From positions 1 through 45,072 of the forward strand of contig JAEYZH010000153.1 of the NCBI GenBank assembly GCA_023430685.1: DNA of 45,072 nucleotides. Direction: 5' to 3'. Below are positions 37,829-45,072 of the stretch, piece after piece. The stretch comes from Pseudomonadota bacterium. GTDB taxonomy: Bacteria > Pseudomonadota > Gammaproteobacteria > Xanthomonadales > Rhodanobacteraceae. Both the position numbers and the translations under genes were made by a program. A model generated the notes under the pieces. The model searched no databases. It was not told the origin of the DNA and was given only the letters and a program-made list of their open reading frames with translations. Each line of letters starts with the position of its first letter. Positions within the stretch are counted from its first letter, which is position 1.

Positions 37829-39376
37829 TCAGGCGTCGAAGCCGTCGGCGAAAATGGAATCCGCGTGCGCGCCGGCTTCAACCGCGCCGATGTCGCAGGA
37901 CTCGCCATCGACGGGGCGCAGATGGCGTCGCTGGTCGAGCGGGGCGAACAGGCACCAGCTCGCCTTGGCCTGGTCGATCAGCGCGCTGCCGAGCGCCGGC
38001 AGGAAGGTGTGCGTGAAGCCGCCATGGTCGCCGAGATCGCCGAGGTGCAGCTGGATCGGCGGCACGTCGACTTCGTTGCCGCCGCCGAGGCCGCAGGTAT
38101 CGCCCGGTGATTCGATGTCGCCTTCGGCCTGGAACAGCACGCCGCCGCCGCCGAACGCGCAACTGCCATGGACCAGACTGTTGAACACGCGCACGTTCGC
38201 GGTGCCTCCGCGCACCGTGAGCACCGAACCCTGCGTTCCCGGAGGCAGCGAGGGCGCCTCGCGAAGCGTTGCATGGAACAACCAGAAGATCGTCGGATCG
38301 GCGCTGTTCGCGTAGACGCCGATCGCGTGCCCGAATCCGGCGCCCGCATCGGGGTGGAACGTGTTGTCGGCGAAGGTGACCTGGTTCATCACGACGTTCG
38401 CCCCGCCGAGCACGCGCACGACCGCGCCATCGAGGCCCGATCCGCCGCGGTTGCCGACGAACAGCGCGCGGTTGATGCGCCAGGCGGCGCCGTCGTCGGC
38501 CAGCAACACCGCGGGATCGCCCTCGGCGAGGCTGTCGCCGGCGACCACGTTGTCGCGGAACTCGACATCGTCCATGCGTACCGTCGCCGCGCGCTGCACG
38601 CGCAACGGACCGGTGTTGCCGATGAAGCGGGTGCGGCGGACGACGACATCGGCCGCTTCGGGAACACCGAACTGCAACGCTTCGAGCGGCCGCGCCGCGC
38701 CGCGGATCGTGCTGTCTTCGATCACCAGCGTGCCGCCGCCGTAGGCGATCACGCCCGCATCCGCGCCGGTGGTTTCGCTGCGCGACATCCGCATCGCGAT
38801 GCGTTCGCCCATCACCGCGAAGAATCCGGCCCTGCTGTCGGAGAGTTCGCAGTGGCCGTCCGCGACGAGGCAGCCGACCACCTGCCCGATGTCGGATTGC
38901 CGCACGACCAGTTCGGCCTCGCCGCCCGAGCCCGTGCCCGCGACGACCTCGCCGATCGGCACCTCGACGCGCTCGAGCGTGATCGAGACCTGGTCGGGAT
39001 CACCCGCGATCGCGGTGCCGCCGTTGGCGCTCCACGCGAGGTCGCGCAGCACGAAGCGCGATTGCGCGGCGACGCGCATCGCCGCAGTGGAGCCGCTCGC
39101 GACGAGGTCGGTTGCATCGCGCCCCGCGCCTGCGATCGCCACGTTGCCGTACACCGCGAGGTCGCCGCGCGTGACGAAGTACTGGCCCGTGCCGAGCAGG
39201 ATCGTGTCCGGGCCAGGCGTCGCCTGCGCGGCCTCGAGCGCTTCGCGCACCGAGCAATCGGCGACGAGGCAACCGTCCGGCGCGGGATCGTCGGCGCGCG
39301 TCACGTCGAACACGTCGGCCGTCGCCGGCGCGGCGAGCGCAAGCGCGAATGGAGCGAGCAGAAGGAATCGCATCAT
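37829..39376 (-). CDS. Exported CSLREA-domain right-handed beta-helix protein with IFADGFDA tail
   Basis: 515 residues from the first of two adjacent ATGs (39376). A signal peptide (MMRFLLLAPFALALAAPATA) is followed at residues 36-50 by CLVADCSVREALEAA, the CSLREA motif found at the start of many secreted beta-helix proteins. The rest is a parallel beta-helix with regular strands (FVLRDLAWSANGG, VVVRRTRFIGNTG, VVMNQVTFADNTF, VRVFNSLVHGSC) and a closing segment LGDLGDHGGFTHTFLPALGSALIDQA typical of the family. It ends ADSIFADGFDA, matching the propeller protein's IFADGFD tail. Polysaccharide binding or adhesion is plausible but unproven. No ribosome binding site is obvious. It lies 245 bases downstream of an ECF sigma gene on the same strand. 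Confidence 0.82.
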   Translation of the reverse strand: MMRFLLLAPFALALAAPATADVFDVTRADDPAPDGCLVADCSVREALEAAQATPGPDTILLGTGQYFVTRGDLAVYGNVAIAGAGRDATDLVASGSTAAMRVAAQSRFVLRDLAWSANGGTAIAGDPDQVSITLERVEVPIGEVVAGTGSGGEAELVVRQSDIGQVVGCLVADGHCELSDSRAGFFAVMGERIAMRMSRSETTGADAGVIAYGGGTLVIEDSTIRGAARPLEALQFGVPEAADVVVRRTRFIGNTGPLRVQRAATVRMDDVEFRDNVVAGDSLAEGDPAVLLADDGAAWRINRALFVGNRGGSGLDGAVVRVLGGANVVMNQVTFADNTFHPDAGAGFGHAIGVYANSADPTIFWLFHATLREAPSLPPGTQGSVLTVRGGTANVRVFNSLVHGSCAFGGGGVLFQAEGDIESPGDTCGLGGGNEVDVPPIQLHLGDLGDHGGFTHTFLPALGSALIDQAKASWCLFAPLDQRRHLRPVDGESCDIGAVEAGAHADSIFADGFDA

Positions 39377-39621
39377 GAATCGACGACCGCGATGTAGTGG
39401 GATGGTCCACGCAGGAACGCGCCCGCAGGGGCCAGGCGGGCGCGCTGCCGGCTCGTGGGCGGCGGGTCGGTGGCCGCTGGTGGAACCGGGGCGGGCCGCG
39501 GCGCGCGTCCAGCCTGCCAGGCCGCGGATCGGCACCGCCCGGAAACGGGCACACCGTGGGGACGAGCGAGTGCGCGGACCCGGGGATCGCGCGCATCCCG
39601 CGGCCGTCGAAAGGCGTCTTC

Positions 39622-40173
39622 TCAGGCCGCGGTCATCTCGCGCTGCAGGAACGCGCGCGCGCGGCGCCAGTCACGCTTGAGCGAGCGTTCCGAACGATCC
39701 TGCACGCCGGCGATCTCGCTGAGCTCGAGTCCCGCATAGAAGCGCATCTCGACCAGCGCCGCGAGCGGCGCGTCGAGCTGCGCGAGGCGCACGAGCGCGG
39801 CGTCGAGCGCGAGCACCTCCTCGTCGCGCTCGGCGGCCGCGGCCTGCAGCGCGGTGGTGTCGAGCGATGCGATCGGCTGGCCGCCGCCGCGGCGCTGCGC
39901 GGATCGCGCGCGCACGTGGTCGATCACGATCTGGCGCATCACGCGCGCGGCGACCGCGAAGTAGTGGCCGCGGTCGTTTACCTCGAGCGCGCCGTGGTGC
40001 GCGAGCTTGAGATAGGCCTCGTGCACCAGCGAGGTCGCGCGCATCGCGTCCTCGCCGCGCAGCTGGCCTGCCGCGAGGCGGCGCAGTTCGTCGTAGAGCA
40101 CCGCGAACAGGCGCTCGGATGCCTGCGCGTCGCCGCCGCGCGCCTGGCCGATCAGTTCGGTGATTTCCGCCAC
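39622..40173 (-). CDS. ECF sigma factor of the kinase-linked (ECF43-like) type
   Basis: 183 residues from a GTG start preceded closely by GGAGGG. Region 2 (DELRRLAAGQL...MRATSLVHEAYLKL...GHYFAVAARVMRQIVIDHVRAR) and region 4 (LVEMRFYAGLELSEIAGVQDRSERSLKRDWRRARAFL) are both clear. As in the sigma factor at 11947, the acidic DAED motif of region 2.2 is replaced by neutral sequence with a Thr (Thr47 in MRATSLV), the proposed phosphorylation site in this type. No anti-sigma gene is present. It follows the CHAT gene by 95 bases on the same strand and precedes the CSLREA gene, which may be one of its targets (inference). Confidence 0.88.
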   Translation of the reverse strand: MAEITELIGQARGGDAQASERLFAVLYDELRRLAAGQLRGEDAMRATSLVHEAYLKLAHHGALEVNDRGHYFAVAARVMRQIVIDHVRARSAQRRGGGQPIASLDTTALQAAAAERDEEVLALDAALVRLAQLDAPLAALVEMRFYAGLELSEIAGVQDRSERSLKRDWRRARAFLQREMTAA

Positions 40174-40268
40174 GTTTCCCTCCGCCGCAGGGGCACCTTG
40201 CCATGCGCGGCGTGGCGCGGCAATGCAGCGGCCACTTCGCGAGTGCGCGCGTCCCGCCAGGGCGGCCT

Positions 40269-43178
40269 TCAGCGCCAGTCGCCGGCCGCGACGAACCCGG
40301 CCCACCAGTACGGATGCGTGTCCTGCCCCGCCGCGCGACGGGCCGCGAGGGTCGCGCGTTGCGCGGCGGCCACCGCATCGATCGTGCTGGCGCCGTCGCG
40401 CAGCCGCGCGGCGTACAGCGCGGCCATCCAGTCGGCGGTCGCCGCATCGTCGACGCGCCAGAGGCTCATGATCACGCTGCGCGCACCGGCGAGGCGGAAC
40501 GCGCGGCGCAAGCCGAATGCGCCTTCGTACGCGCGGCTGTCGCCGAGGCCGCTGTCGCAGGCCGACAGCACGACCCACGCGGTCCCGTCGAGCGGGAGCT
40601 GCAGGATGTCCTGCTCGCCGAGGAACGCCTGCGCGACGCCTTGCGGTCCACTGCCGGCGAGCACCAGCACGCCGAGGCCTCCCTCGTCCGACGACGGCGA
40701 TGCGGCCGCAGGCGCGAGGCCTGCGCCGCGCTGCGCGAGCGCGGCTGGCGTGCAGTCGACGTCACGGCGCAGGCCATGCGCGGCGATGTGCACGATGTCC
40801 TGTCCCGGCAGCGCCGAAACCACGCTCGCCTTCATCGCATCCGCGCCGCGCAGGTCGGTGAGGCGCGCCGAGGCGGGCAGCAGGCGTTCGATCGCATCGA
40901 CTTCCTTGCGCGTGCCGGGCAGTGCGCGCCAGCCCGATGCGCCGCAGGGATCGGCGCGCGCCGCGCCGCGCTCGCCCGCATCGCCATAGCGTGGATCGCT
41001 GACGGCGAGCACGCGCAATGGCTCGCGCGCGGAATGCGCGGGCTGCAGCAACTCGCGCTCGTGGTTGAGCGCGTGCGCGCGCAGTCCGCGATCGACAAGG
41101 AAGCCTTCGCCATCGGGCAACGCGGCCAGGTTGAGCTGGTGCAGGTCGCCGTAGGGCACCAGCAGCAGGCGCGCGTCGGGCGCGATGTCGAGTGGATCGA
41201 ACACGATGCGGCGTACGCGCTCGCCCGCGCGGCGCAACGTCGCCGCCGGCGTCGCAGCGTCCCCCGCCGCGGCGCGCCATGCCTTGACGGCCACGCCGAC
41301 CACCTGCTCGTCGGCGACCGACACGAGGCGCGGGGGACGATCGCCCGACGCGACGAACGCGAGCACGTCGCGCGGCCGCGTGTCGAGGTCGCCGCGCTGG
41401 TACTCGTGAGGTTCGCGCGTGCCGGTCGAAACGAATGCGGCGAGGTCCGCCTGCAGCGGGCGCAGTGCGATCGCGAGCTGCTGCGGATCGATCGCATCGC
41501 GCGCGACCTCGGCGCCGGGCAACTCGAGTGCGAGGGCCTGCGCCGCGCGGTCGAACGCATCCTCGGCCGCGACCAGCGCCGCCTTCGTCGCGGCCGCATC
41601 GAGCCTCAGGGCAGCGAGTTCCTCGCCGTGTTTGCGCCAGGCGTCGTAGCGCGCGCGCACCGCGGGCGTGCGCGTTGCGCGCACCTGCGCGAGCCGCGCC
41701 GCGATGCCCGCGGACACCTGCCCGCGCGCCGCCATCGCAAGCGTCCACGCGCGCGCGACCAGCGCGGGATCGTCGGCCGCCTTCGCGATCGCGAGCGCGA
41801 GGTCGAGGCCGGGCCATTGCTTTTCCTGATAGCGGATCGCCGAGGTTTCCGACATCGAGGGCAATGCGAGCGCGAGCGCGAGCTGGCGATCGCGTTCGGC
41901 GCGCTCGGCTTCCGCGAACGCTTCGGCGAACCGGCCTTGGCCCCACAACGCGGCCGCGAGGCCGAGGCGCGAGAACACCGAACTCGTCTCCGCGCCCGCA
42001 GGCTGGCCCTCCGTCGAGGCAAGGCTGCGGCGGAAGCCGGCTTCCGCCTCCGGGTACTGCTTGCGCCGCACGTGCATCATCGCGAGGTTCGCGACCGGCA
42101 TCATCGCGGCGGAACTCTTCGAATCGTGCAGCTCGGCGATCGCGAGCGCGCGCTCGTAAGCGGCCACCGCCTCGTCCCAGCGGCCCGCCAGGTCGAGCGC
42201 ACTGCCGTAGTTGTTCCAGACGTGCGAGACGCGCTCGGAGTCGGCGCCGTAGACGCGCCCGGCCGTCTCGAGCGTCTCCGCATAGCGTCCGAGCGAACGT
42301 TCGCGCAGCGCCGGGTCGGTCGAGGCGCGATCGAGGTTGGCCATGCCGTGCAGCAAGGCGCTCAGCTGCGCGGGAAACGGCTCCGGGTGCGCGCGCAGCC
42401 ATGCGAGCGCCTCGTCGTAGCCGCGCGTCGCACGATCATAGTCGCCGCTGATCTTCCAGGTCTGCGCCTGCGACACCAGCGTATGCGCGACGAGCGTGGT
42501 GCCGGCGGGTTCGGGCCCCGCGCGCTCGGCATCGAGCGCACGCTGCAGGCTTGCCAGCGCCGCGCCATGGTCGCCCTCGTTGCGCTGGCACAAGCCGCGT
42601 GCGAGCAGCGCGTGTCCCGTCGCATTCGGATCGCCGGGGAAATGCACGCGCGCGTCCTCCTCGGCCGCTTGCGCGTAAGCGAGGCAATGCCCGGTGTCGC
42701 GACTGACGATGGACACGCGCACGCGCACGAGCAGTCCGCGCAGGCGCAGGTAGCGGTCGATGCGCGCGGACGACGCGCCATCCAGCGCGGCGTCCACCTG
42801 CGCGCGCGCCTCGTCGAACCGGTCACGCCAGGTCAGCAGGTCGGCGAAGGTGACGGCGGCGTCGACGCGGTCGACCGCGGAAAGGTCGCCACGCGCCTGT
42901 TGCGCCTCGGCCAGCGCGAGCCCCGCATCGAACTCGCCCGCCGCCGCATGGCGCCGTGCCTGCCGCAGGCGGTTCGCCGCGGTGTCGCCCTGCGCCTCGC
43001 GCAGGCGTTCGAGGCAGCTCGCCGCGCCCTGCTCGTGCAGGCGCCCGGCCAGCCACCATTGCTCGAACGCTTCGGCGAGCGTCGCGGGCGAAGCGCCCGC
43101 AACGCATTCCGGCGGCGCCGCGGAAGCGGCAATCGGCGCCAGCAGCAGGCAGACCAGCCAGGCTACGCGTCGCTTCAC
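40269..43178 (-). CDS. Exported TPR-CHAT peptidase (caspase-like)
   Basis: 969 residues from a GTG start with a GGGAGGTC site. A signal peptide (KRRVAWLVCLLLAPIAASA) is followed by about 600 residues of helical TPR-like repeats (for example WDEAVAAYERALAIAELHDSKSSAAMMPVANLAMMHVRRKQYPEAEAGFRR in shorter units), then a C-terminal CHAT domain of about 300 residues. The catalytic dyad is visible: His801 in IVHIAAHG and Cys874 in VVLSACDSG, with the closing SLWRVDDAATADWMAALYAARL. CHAT peptidases cut specific protein partners and are used in bacterial defence and regulated death. Export to the periplasm is unusual for intracellular defence and suggests envelope substrates. Its neighbours are a kinase and sigma factors. 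Target unknown. Confidence 0.9.
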   Translation of the reverse strand: MKRRVAWLVCLLLAPIAASAAPPECVAGASPATLAEAFEQWWLAGRLHEQGAASCLERLREAQGDTAANRLRQARRHAAAGEFDAGLALAEAQQARGDLSAVDRVDAAVTFADLLTWRDRFDEARAQVDAALDGASSARIDRYLRLRGLLVRVRVSIVSRDTGHCLAYAQAAEEDARVHFPGDPNATGHALLARGLCQRNEGDHGAALASLQRALDAERAGPEPAGTTLVAHTLVSQAQTWKISGDYDRATRGYDEALAWLRAHPEPFPAQLSALLHGMANLDRASTDPALRERSLGRYAETLETAGRVYGADSERVSHVWNNYGSALDLAGRWDEAVAAYERALAIAELHDSKSSAAMMPVANLAMMHVRRKQYPEAEAGFRRSLASTEGQPAGAETSSVFSRLGLAAALWGQGRFAEAFAEAERAERDRQLALALALPSMSETSAIRYQEKQWPGLDLALAIAKAADDPALVARAWTLAMAARGQVSAGIAARLAQVRATRTPAVRARYDAWRKHGEELAALRLDAAATKAALVAAEDAFDRAAQALALELPGAEVARDAIDPQQLAIALRPLQADLAAFVSTGTREPHEYQRGDLDTRPRDVLAFVASGDRPPRLVSVADEQVVGVAVKAWRAAAGDAATPAATLRRAGERVRRIVFDPLDIAPDARLLLVPYGDLHQLNLAALPDGEGFLVDRGLRAHALNHERELLQPAHSAREPLRVLAVSDPRYGDAGERGAARADPCGASGWRALPGTRKEVDAIERLLPASARLTDLRGADAMKASVVSALPGQDIVHIAAHGLRRDVDCTPAALAQRGAGLAPAAASPSSDEGGLGVLVLAGSGPQGVAQAFLGEQDILQLPLDGTAWVVLSACDSGLGDSRAYEGAFGLRRAFRLAGARSVIMSLWRVDDAATADWMAALYAARLRDGASTIDAVAAAQRATLAARRAAGQDTHPYWWAGFVAAGDWR

Positions 43179-43214
43179 GGCCGACCTCCCAGCGCGAACC
43201 GCCGCGCGCCCCGC

Positions 43215-43220
43215 AGTCTA
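43215..43220 (-). promoter_or_regulatory. -10 box in recurrent GCGCTAGACTGCGG promoter element, CHAT gene
   Basis: On the minus strand TAGACT within GGCGCTAGACTGCGGGG lies 36 bases before the CHAT start. It is nearly identical over 14 bases to the boxes before the sigma gene (11936) and the kinase gene (26450). The rest of the 189-base gap to the kinase gene shows nothing else. The CHAT gene thus has its own promoter despite lying behind the kinase. Confidence 0.5.
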
Positions 43221-43367
43221 GCGCCGATGGATGGTCGGGGCAGAGCCGCGGCCGTCACCCTCGATGGTCGCCGCGCGCTCCGGATTCACCGGATTCGATC
43301 GCGCCTGCGGCGCCGGTTCGCAGGCAACGCCCTCATCGCGAGCAGGCGGCTGTCGCGGGACGACGCG

Positions 43368-44981
43368 TCATCGCGCATGCGGCAGCCGCAAGCTGCGCAC
43401 CTCGAACGCATCCGCGTAGCCCGCCTCGCGGCGCGCGAGTTCGACCAGTTCGACGAGGCGCGCGCCTTCGAGGCCATGGCTCGACGCGGGCGCGGGACGC
43501 AGTTGCGAGGCGCCGCGCGTGGGCGCGTCGGTTGCGATGCCGGCCTGGCGGGTGTCGGCGAGCAGGCGCTCGAACGCGGGCAGCGCGGTCGGCGACGCGA
43601 TCATCACGAATTCCTCGCTCGCGCTCGGGCTGCTGATCCGCCAGCTCAGCGCGGCGCCGCCGGCGCTGCCGGGCAACTGCAACATGCGATCAGGCGGCAG
43701 CGGGTTCTCCAGGTCGAGCCCGGCGAGCGGGAACAGCACGTTGAGCTCGCCATCCGCGTCGCCGTTGAGCACGTAGACGTAGCTGGCGCGCGTCGCGCCG
43801 AAGCGCAGCGCGAGCGCATCGCCGATGCGCACGGGCGTGCCGTCGGGGATCGCTGTCGAGTTCGCGGGATCGATGAAGGTCGCGTCGACCTGCCAGGATG
43901 GCGCACGCAGCGACAGCGCCGCGATCGCGATCGCGGCGAGTGCGAACAGCGCGGCCGCGGCCGGCAGCCAGCGCGTGCGCGACGCTGGTGCCGCCGCGTG
44001 GCCGGGCAGCAGTCCGAGCAGCCGGTCGGCGAACGCCGCCGCGTCGCGCGGGCGCGCCTGCACGTCATCCGCCACGAGGCGATCGAGGGCGGTGCAGAGC
44101 GCAGCCGGCAGGTCGGGGCGACGCTGCGCGAGCGCCACGCGCGTCCCGTCGTCTTCACGCGGGAACGCGCCGCCGAGCAGAACATGCAGCAGTACGCCGA
44201 GCGCGTAGAGATCGCTCTGCGCGTCCGGCGGCTGGCCGGCGAGCACCTCTGGCGAAAGATAGCGCCGCGTGCCGCTGACCACGCTGCGCGCCGCGAGATC
44301 CTCGCTGCGCCCGCTCGCACCGAAATCCATCAGCACGATGCGGCCGCCGCGTTCGCGCATCACGTTCTCGGCCTTGACGTCGCCATGCACGAATCCGGCC
44401 GCGTGCACCACGCCGAGCGCACGCGCGACTTCGAGCGCGATGCCGAGCGCCTCGTCCGCGCCGAGTGGGCCATCCGCGGCGACGATCTGCGCGAGCGTGC
44501 GGCCTTCGATCAGTTCGCTCCAGATGCCGGCGCGGCCGTCATGCACCGCCGCGCCGTAGACCGCGAGCACGTTGCGGTGGCGAATGCGCGCGAGCTGGCG
44601 CGCCTCGGCCACGAGCTGGGCGTTGGCCGGGTCCGACAACGGATCGCGGTGCGCACGCAGTTTCAGCGCGACTTCGCGCTGCAGCGTCGGGTCCCAGGCG
44701 CGGAAGACTTCGCCCGAATGCCCCTCGCCGAGGCGCGCGCAGACCTCGAGCGGCCCCCAGTGGAACAGCGGCTGCGGCGCACCGGCGCGCGCGGGCACGT
44801 CGCCGACGCTGCGGAACGCGCGCGCGACGTCGTCGAGCAGGCGCAGGTTGTCGATCGCGCGCGCGTCGGCGCCGAGCGCGCGCTCTGCCGGCGACCAGTC
44901 GACCGGACGCTCGTCCGCGATCGCCTCGGCGATGCGCGTGGTCGCGAAGCGCGCCTCGACGAGCTTCGCCTCAATCGCCAT
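43368..44981 (-). CDS. Transmembrane Ser/Thr kinase with extracytoplasmic DUF4384 domain
   Basis: 537 residues; its ATG overlaps the last 11 bases of the upstream sigma gene. After about 80 N-terminal residues comes a Hanks kinase domain: Gly loop LGEGHSGEVFRAWD, Lys107, VHGDVKAEN with Asp201, and DFG at 219-221. The usual HRD is HGD here (no Arg), so this is a non-RD kinase. A membrane helix (about 338-358) is followed by a DUF4384 domain (VRIGDALALRFGATRASYVYVLNGDADGELNVLFP) and a conserved-looking tail with SASEEFVMIASP. DUF4384 domains accompany kinases and CHAT proteins and are thought to sense or bind in the periplasm. The sigma-kinase overlap and CHAT neighbour suggest one signalling unit. 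Confidence 0.92.
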   Translation of the reverse strand: MAIEAKLVEARFATTRIAEAIADERPVDWSPAERALGADARAIDNLRLLDDVARAFRSVGDVPARAGAPQPLFHWGPLEVCARLGEGHSGEVFRAWDPTLQREVALKLRAHRDPLSDPANAQLVAEARQLARIRHRNVLAVYGAAVHDGRAGIWSELIEGRTLAQIVAADGPLGADEALGIALEVARALGVVHAAGFVHGDVKAENVMRERGGRIVLMDFGASGRSEDLAARSVVSGTRRYLSPEVLAGQPPDAQSDLYALGVLLHVLLGGAFPREDDGTRVALAQRRPDLPAALCTALDRLVADDVQARPRDAAAFADRLLGLLPGHAAAPASRTRWLPAAAALFALAAIAIAALSLRAPSWQVDATFIDPANSTAIPDGTPVRIGDALALRFGATRASYVYVLNGDADGELNVLFPLAGLDLENPLPPDRMLQLPGSAGGAALSWRISSPSASEEFVMIASPTALPAFERLLADTRQAGIATDAPTRGASQLRPAPASSHGLEGARLVELVELARREAGYADAFEVRSLRLPHAR

Positions 44982-45072
44982 CGCGGTGCTCCTCGCCGAT
45001 CACCTCCGCCATGCGTTGCAGCGCACGCGTGACCGTCATGCGCACCGCATCGACGCTGCCGCCGATCTCGAG
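44971..45072 (-). CDS. ECF sigma factor, C-terminal end only (5' part outside window)
   Basis: An open minus-strand frame enters from the window edge and ends at the TGA at 44971-44973. The visible 33 residues (EIGGSVDAVRMTVTRALQRM plus AEVIGEEHRDGD) look like the recognition helix of sigma region 4 and the tail of an ECF-type factor. The stop lies inside the kinase gene (11-base overlap), so sigma and kinase are translationally coupled. The call rests on a short fragment and on the context. Confidence 0.6.
   Translation of the reverse strand, partial: LEIGGSVDAVRMTVTRALQRMAEVIGEEHRDGD

Noticed and set aside
40203..45032. 1609-residue plus-strand open frame across the CHAT and kinase genes
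   Set aside because: Low-complexity Arg/Ala-rich composition, no motif, and fully opposite to two well-supported genes. A GC-skew shadow.

Overview
The window is a very GC-rich, gene-dense chromosomal segment, probably from a Xanthomonadales-type gammaproteobacterium (Rhodanobacteraceae or Lysobacter-like). The pointers are GlnE of the gammaproteobacterial type, the DUF2339/DUF3999 pair, a short CHCC zinc-ribbon protein beside LPS-type genes, several Hanks-type Ser/Thr kinases with ECF sigma factors of the kinase-linked type, and dispersed palindromic repeats. The family assignment is inference. I found no tRNA, rRNA, CRISPR array, transposase or integrase; this looks like native chromosome rather than an island.

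Layout. 1-2.4 kb: end of a DUF2339 membrane protein, overlapped by a DUF3999 protein (+). 2.5-5.3 kb: a minus-strand surface-polysaccharide operon (zinc-ribbon, GT4 glycosyltransferase, O-antigen-ligase-like membrane protein) with a long hairpin element in its last gap. 5.5-9.4 kb: Yip1-family protein (+), YceI (-), ELM1-like protein (+), and a secreted GDPH-motif protein (-). 9.5-12.5 kb: a TPR receptor-like kinase (-) divergent from an ECF sigma factor (+). 12.6-17.3 kb: secreted propeller-amidohydrolase, small membrane protein, exported intradiol-dioxygenase-like protein (+). 17.3-24.4 kb: glnE, DUF808, serine hydrolase and patatin-like protein (-). 24.6-29.3 kb: LtaS-like sulfatase-fold membrane enzyme and a second TPR kinase (+). 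29.3-29.7 kb: composite palindromic repeats in tandem. 29.7-39.4 kb: Tat-lipoprotein flavin amine oxidase (-), propeller protein, two delta-60 repeat proteins around a DUF805 protein (+), PQQ-type sugar dehydrogenase lipoprotein (-) and a CSLREA beta-helix protein (-). 39.6-45.07 kb: minus-strand signalling cluster in transcription order: end of an ECF sigma gene, overlapping kinase with DUF4384, exported TPR-CHAT peptidase, second ECF sigma factor.

Two themes tie the window together. First, kinase/ECF signalling: three Hanks kinases and three ECF sigma factors, where the two complete sigma factors carry a Thr in the region normally acidic in ECF region 2.2. That is the hallmark of ECF factors switched on by kinase phosphorylation. 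Near-identical promoter boxes (GCGCTAGACTGnGG) precede the sigma gene, a kinase gene and the CHAT gene. Second, four exported proteins with different folds end in related short tails of the form (I/L)-F-x-(D/S)-(G/S)-(F/L)-(D/E), the clearest being IFADGFD. A similar LYADGFD lies inside the GDPH protein. This could be an uncharacterised C-terminal sorting or processing tag, and is the most interesting candidate for something new here.
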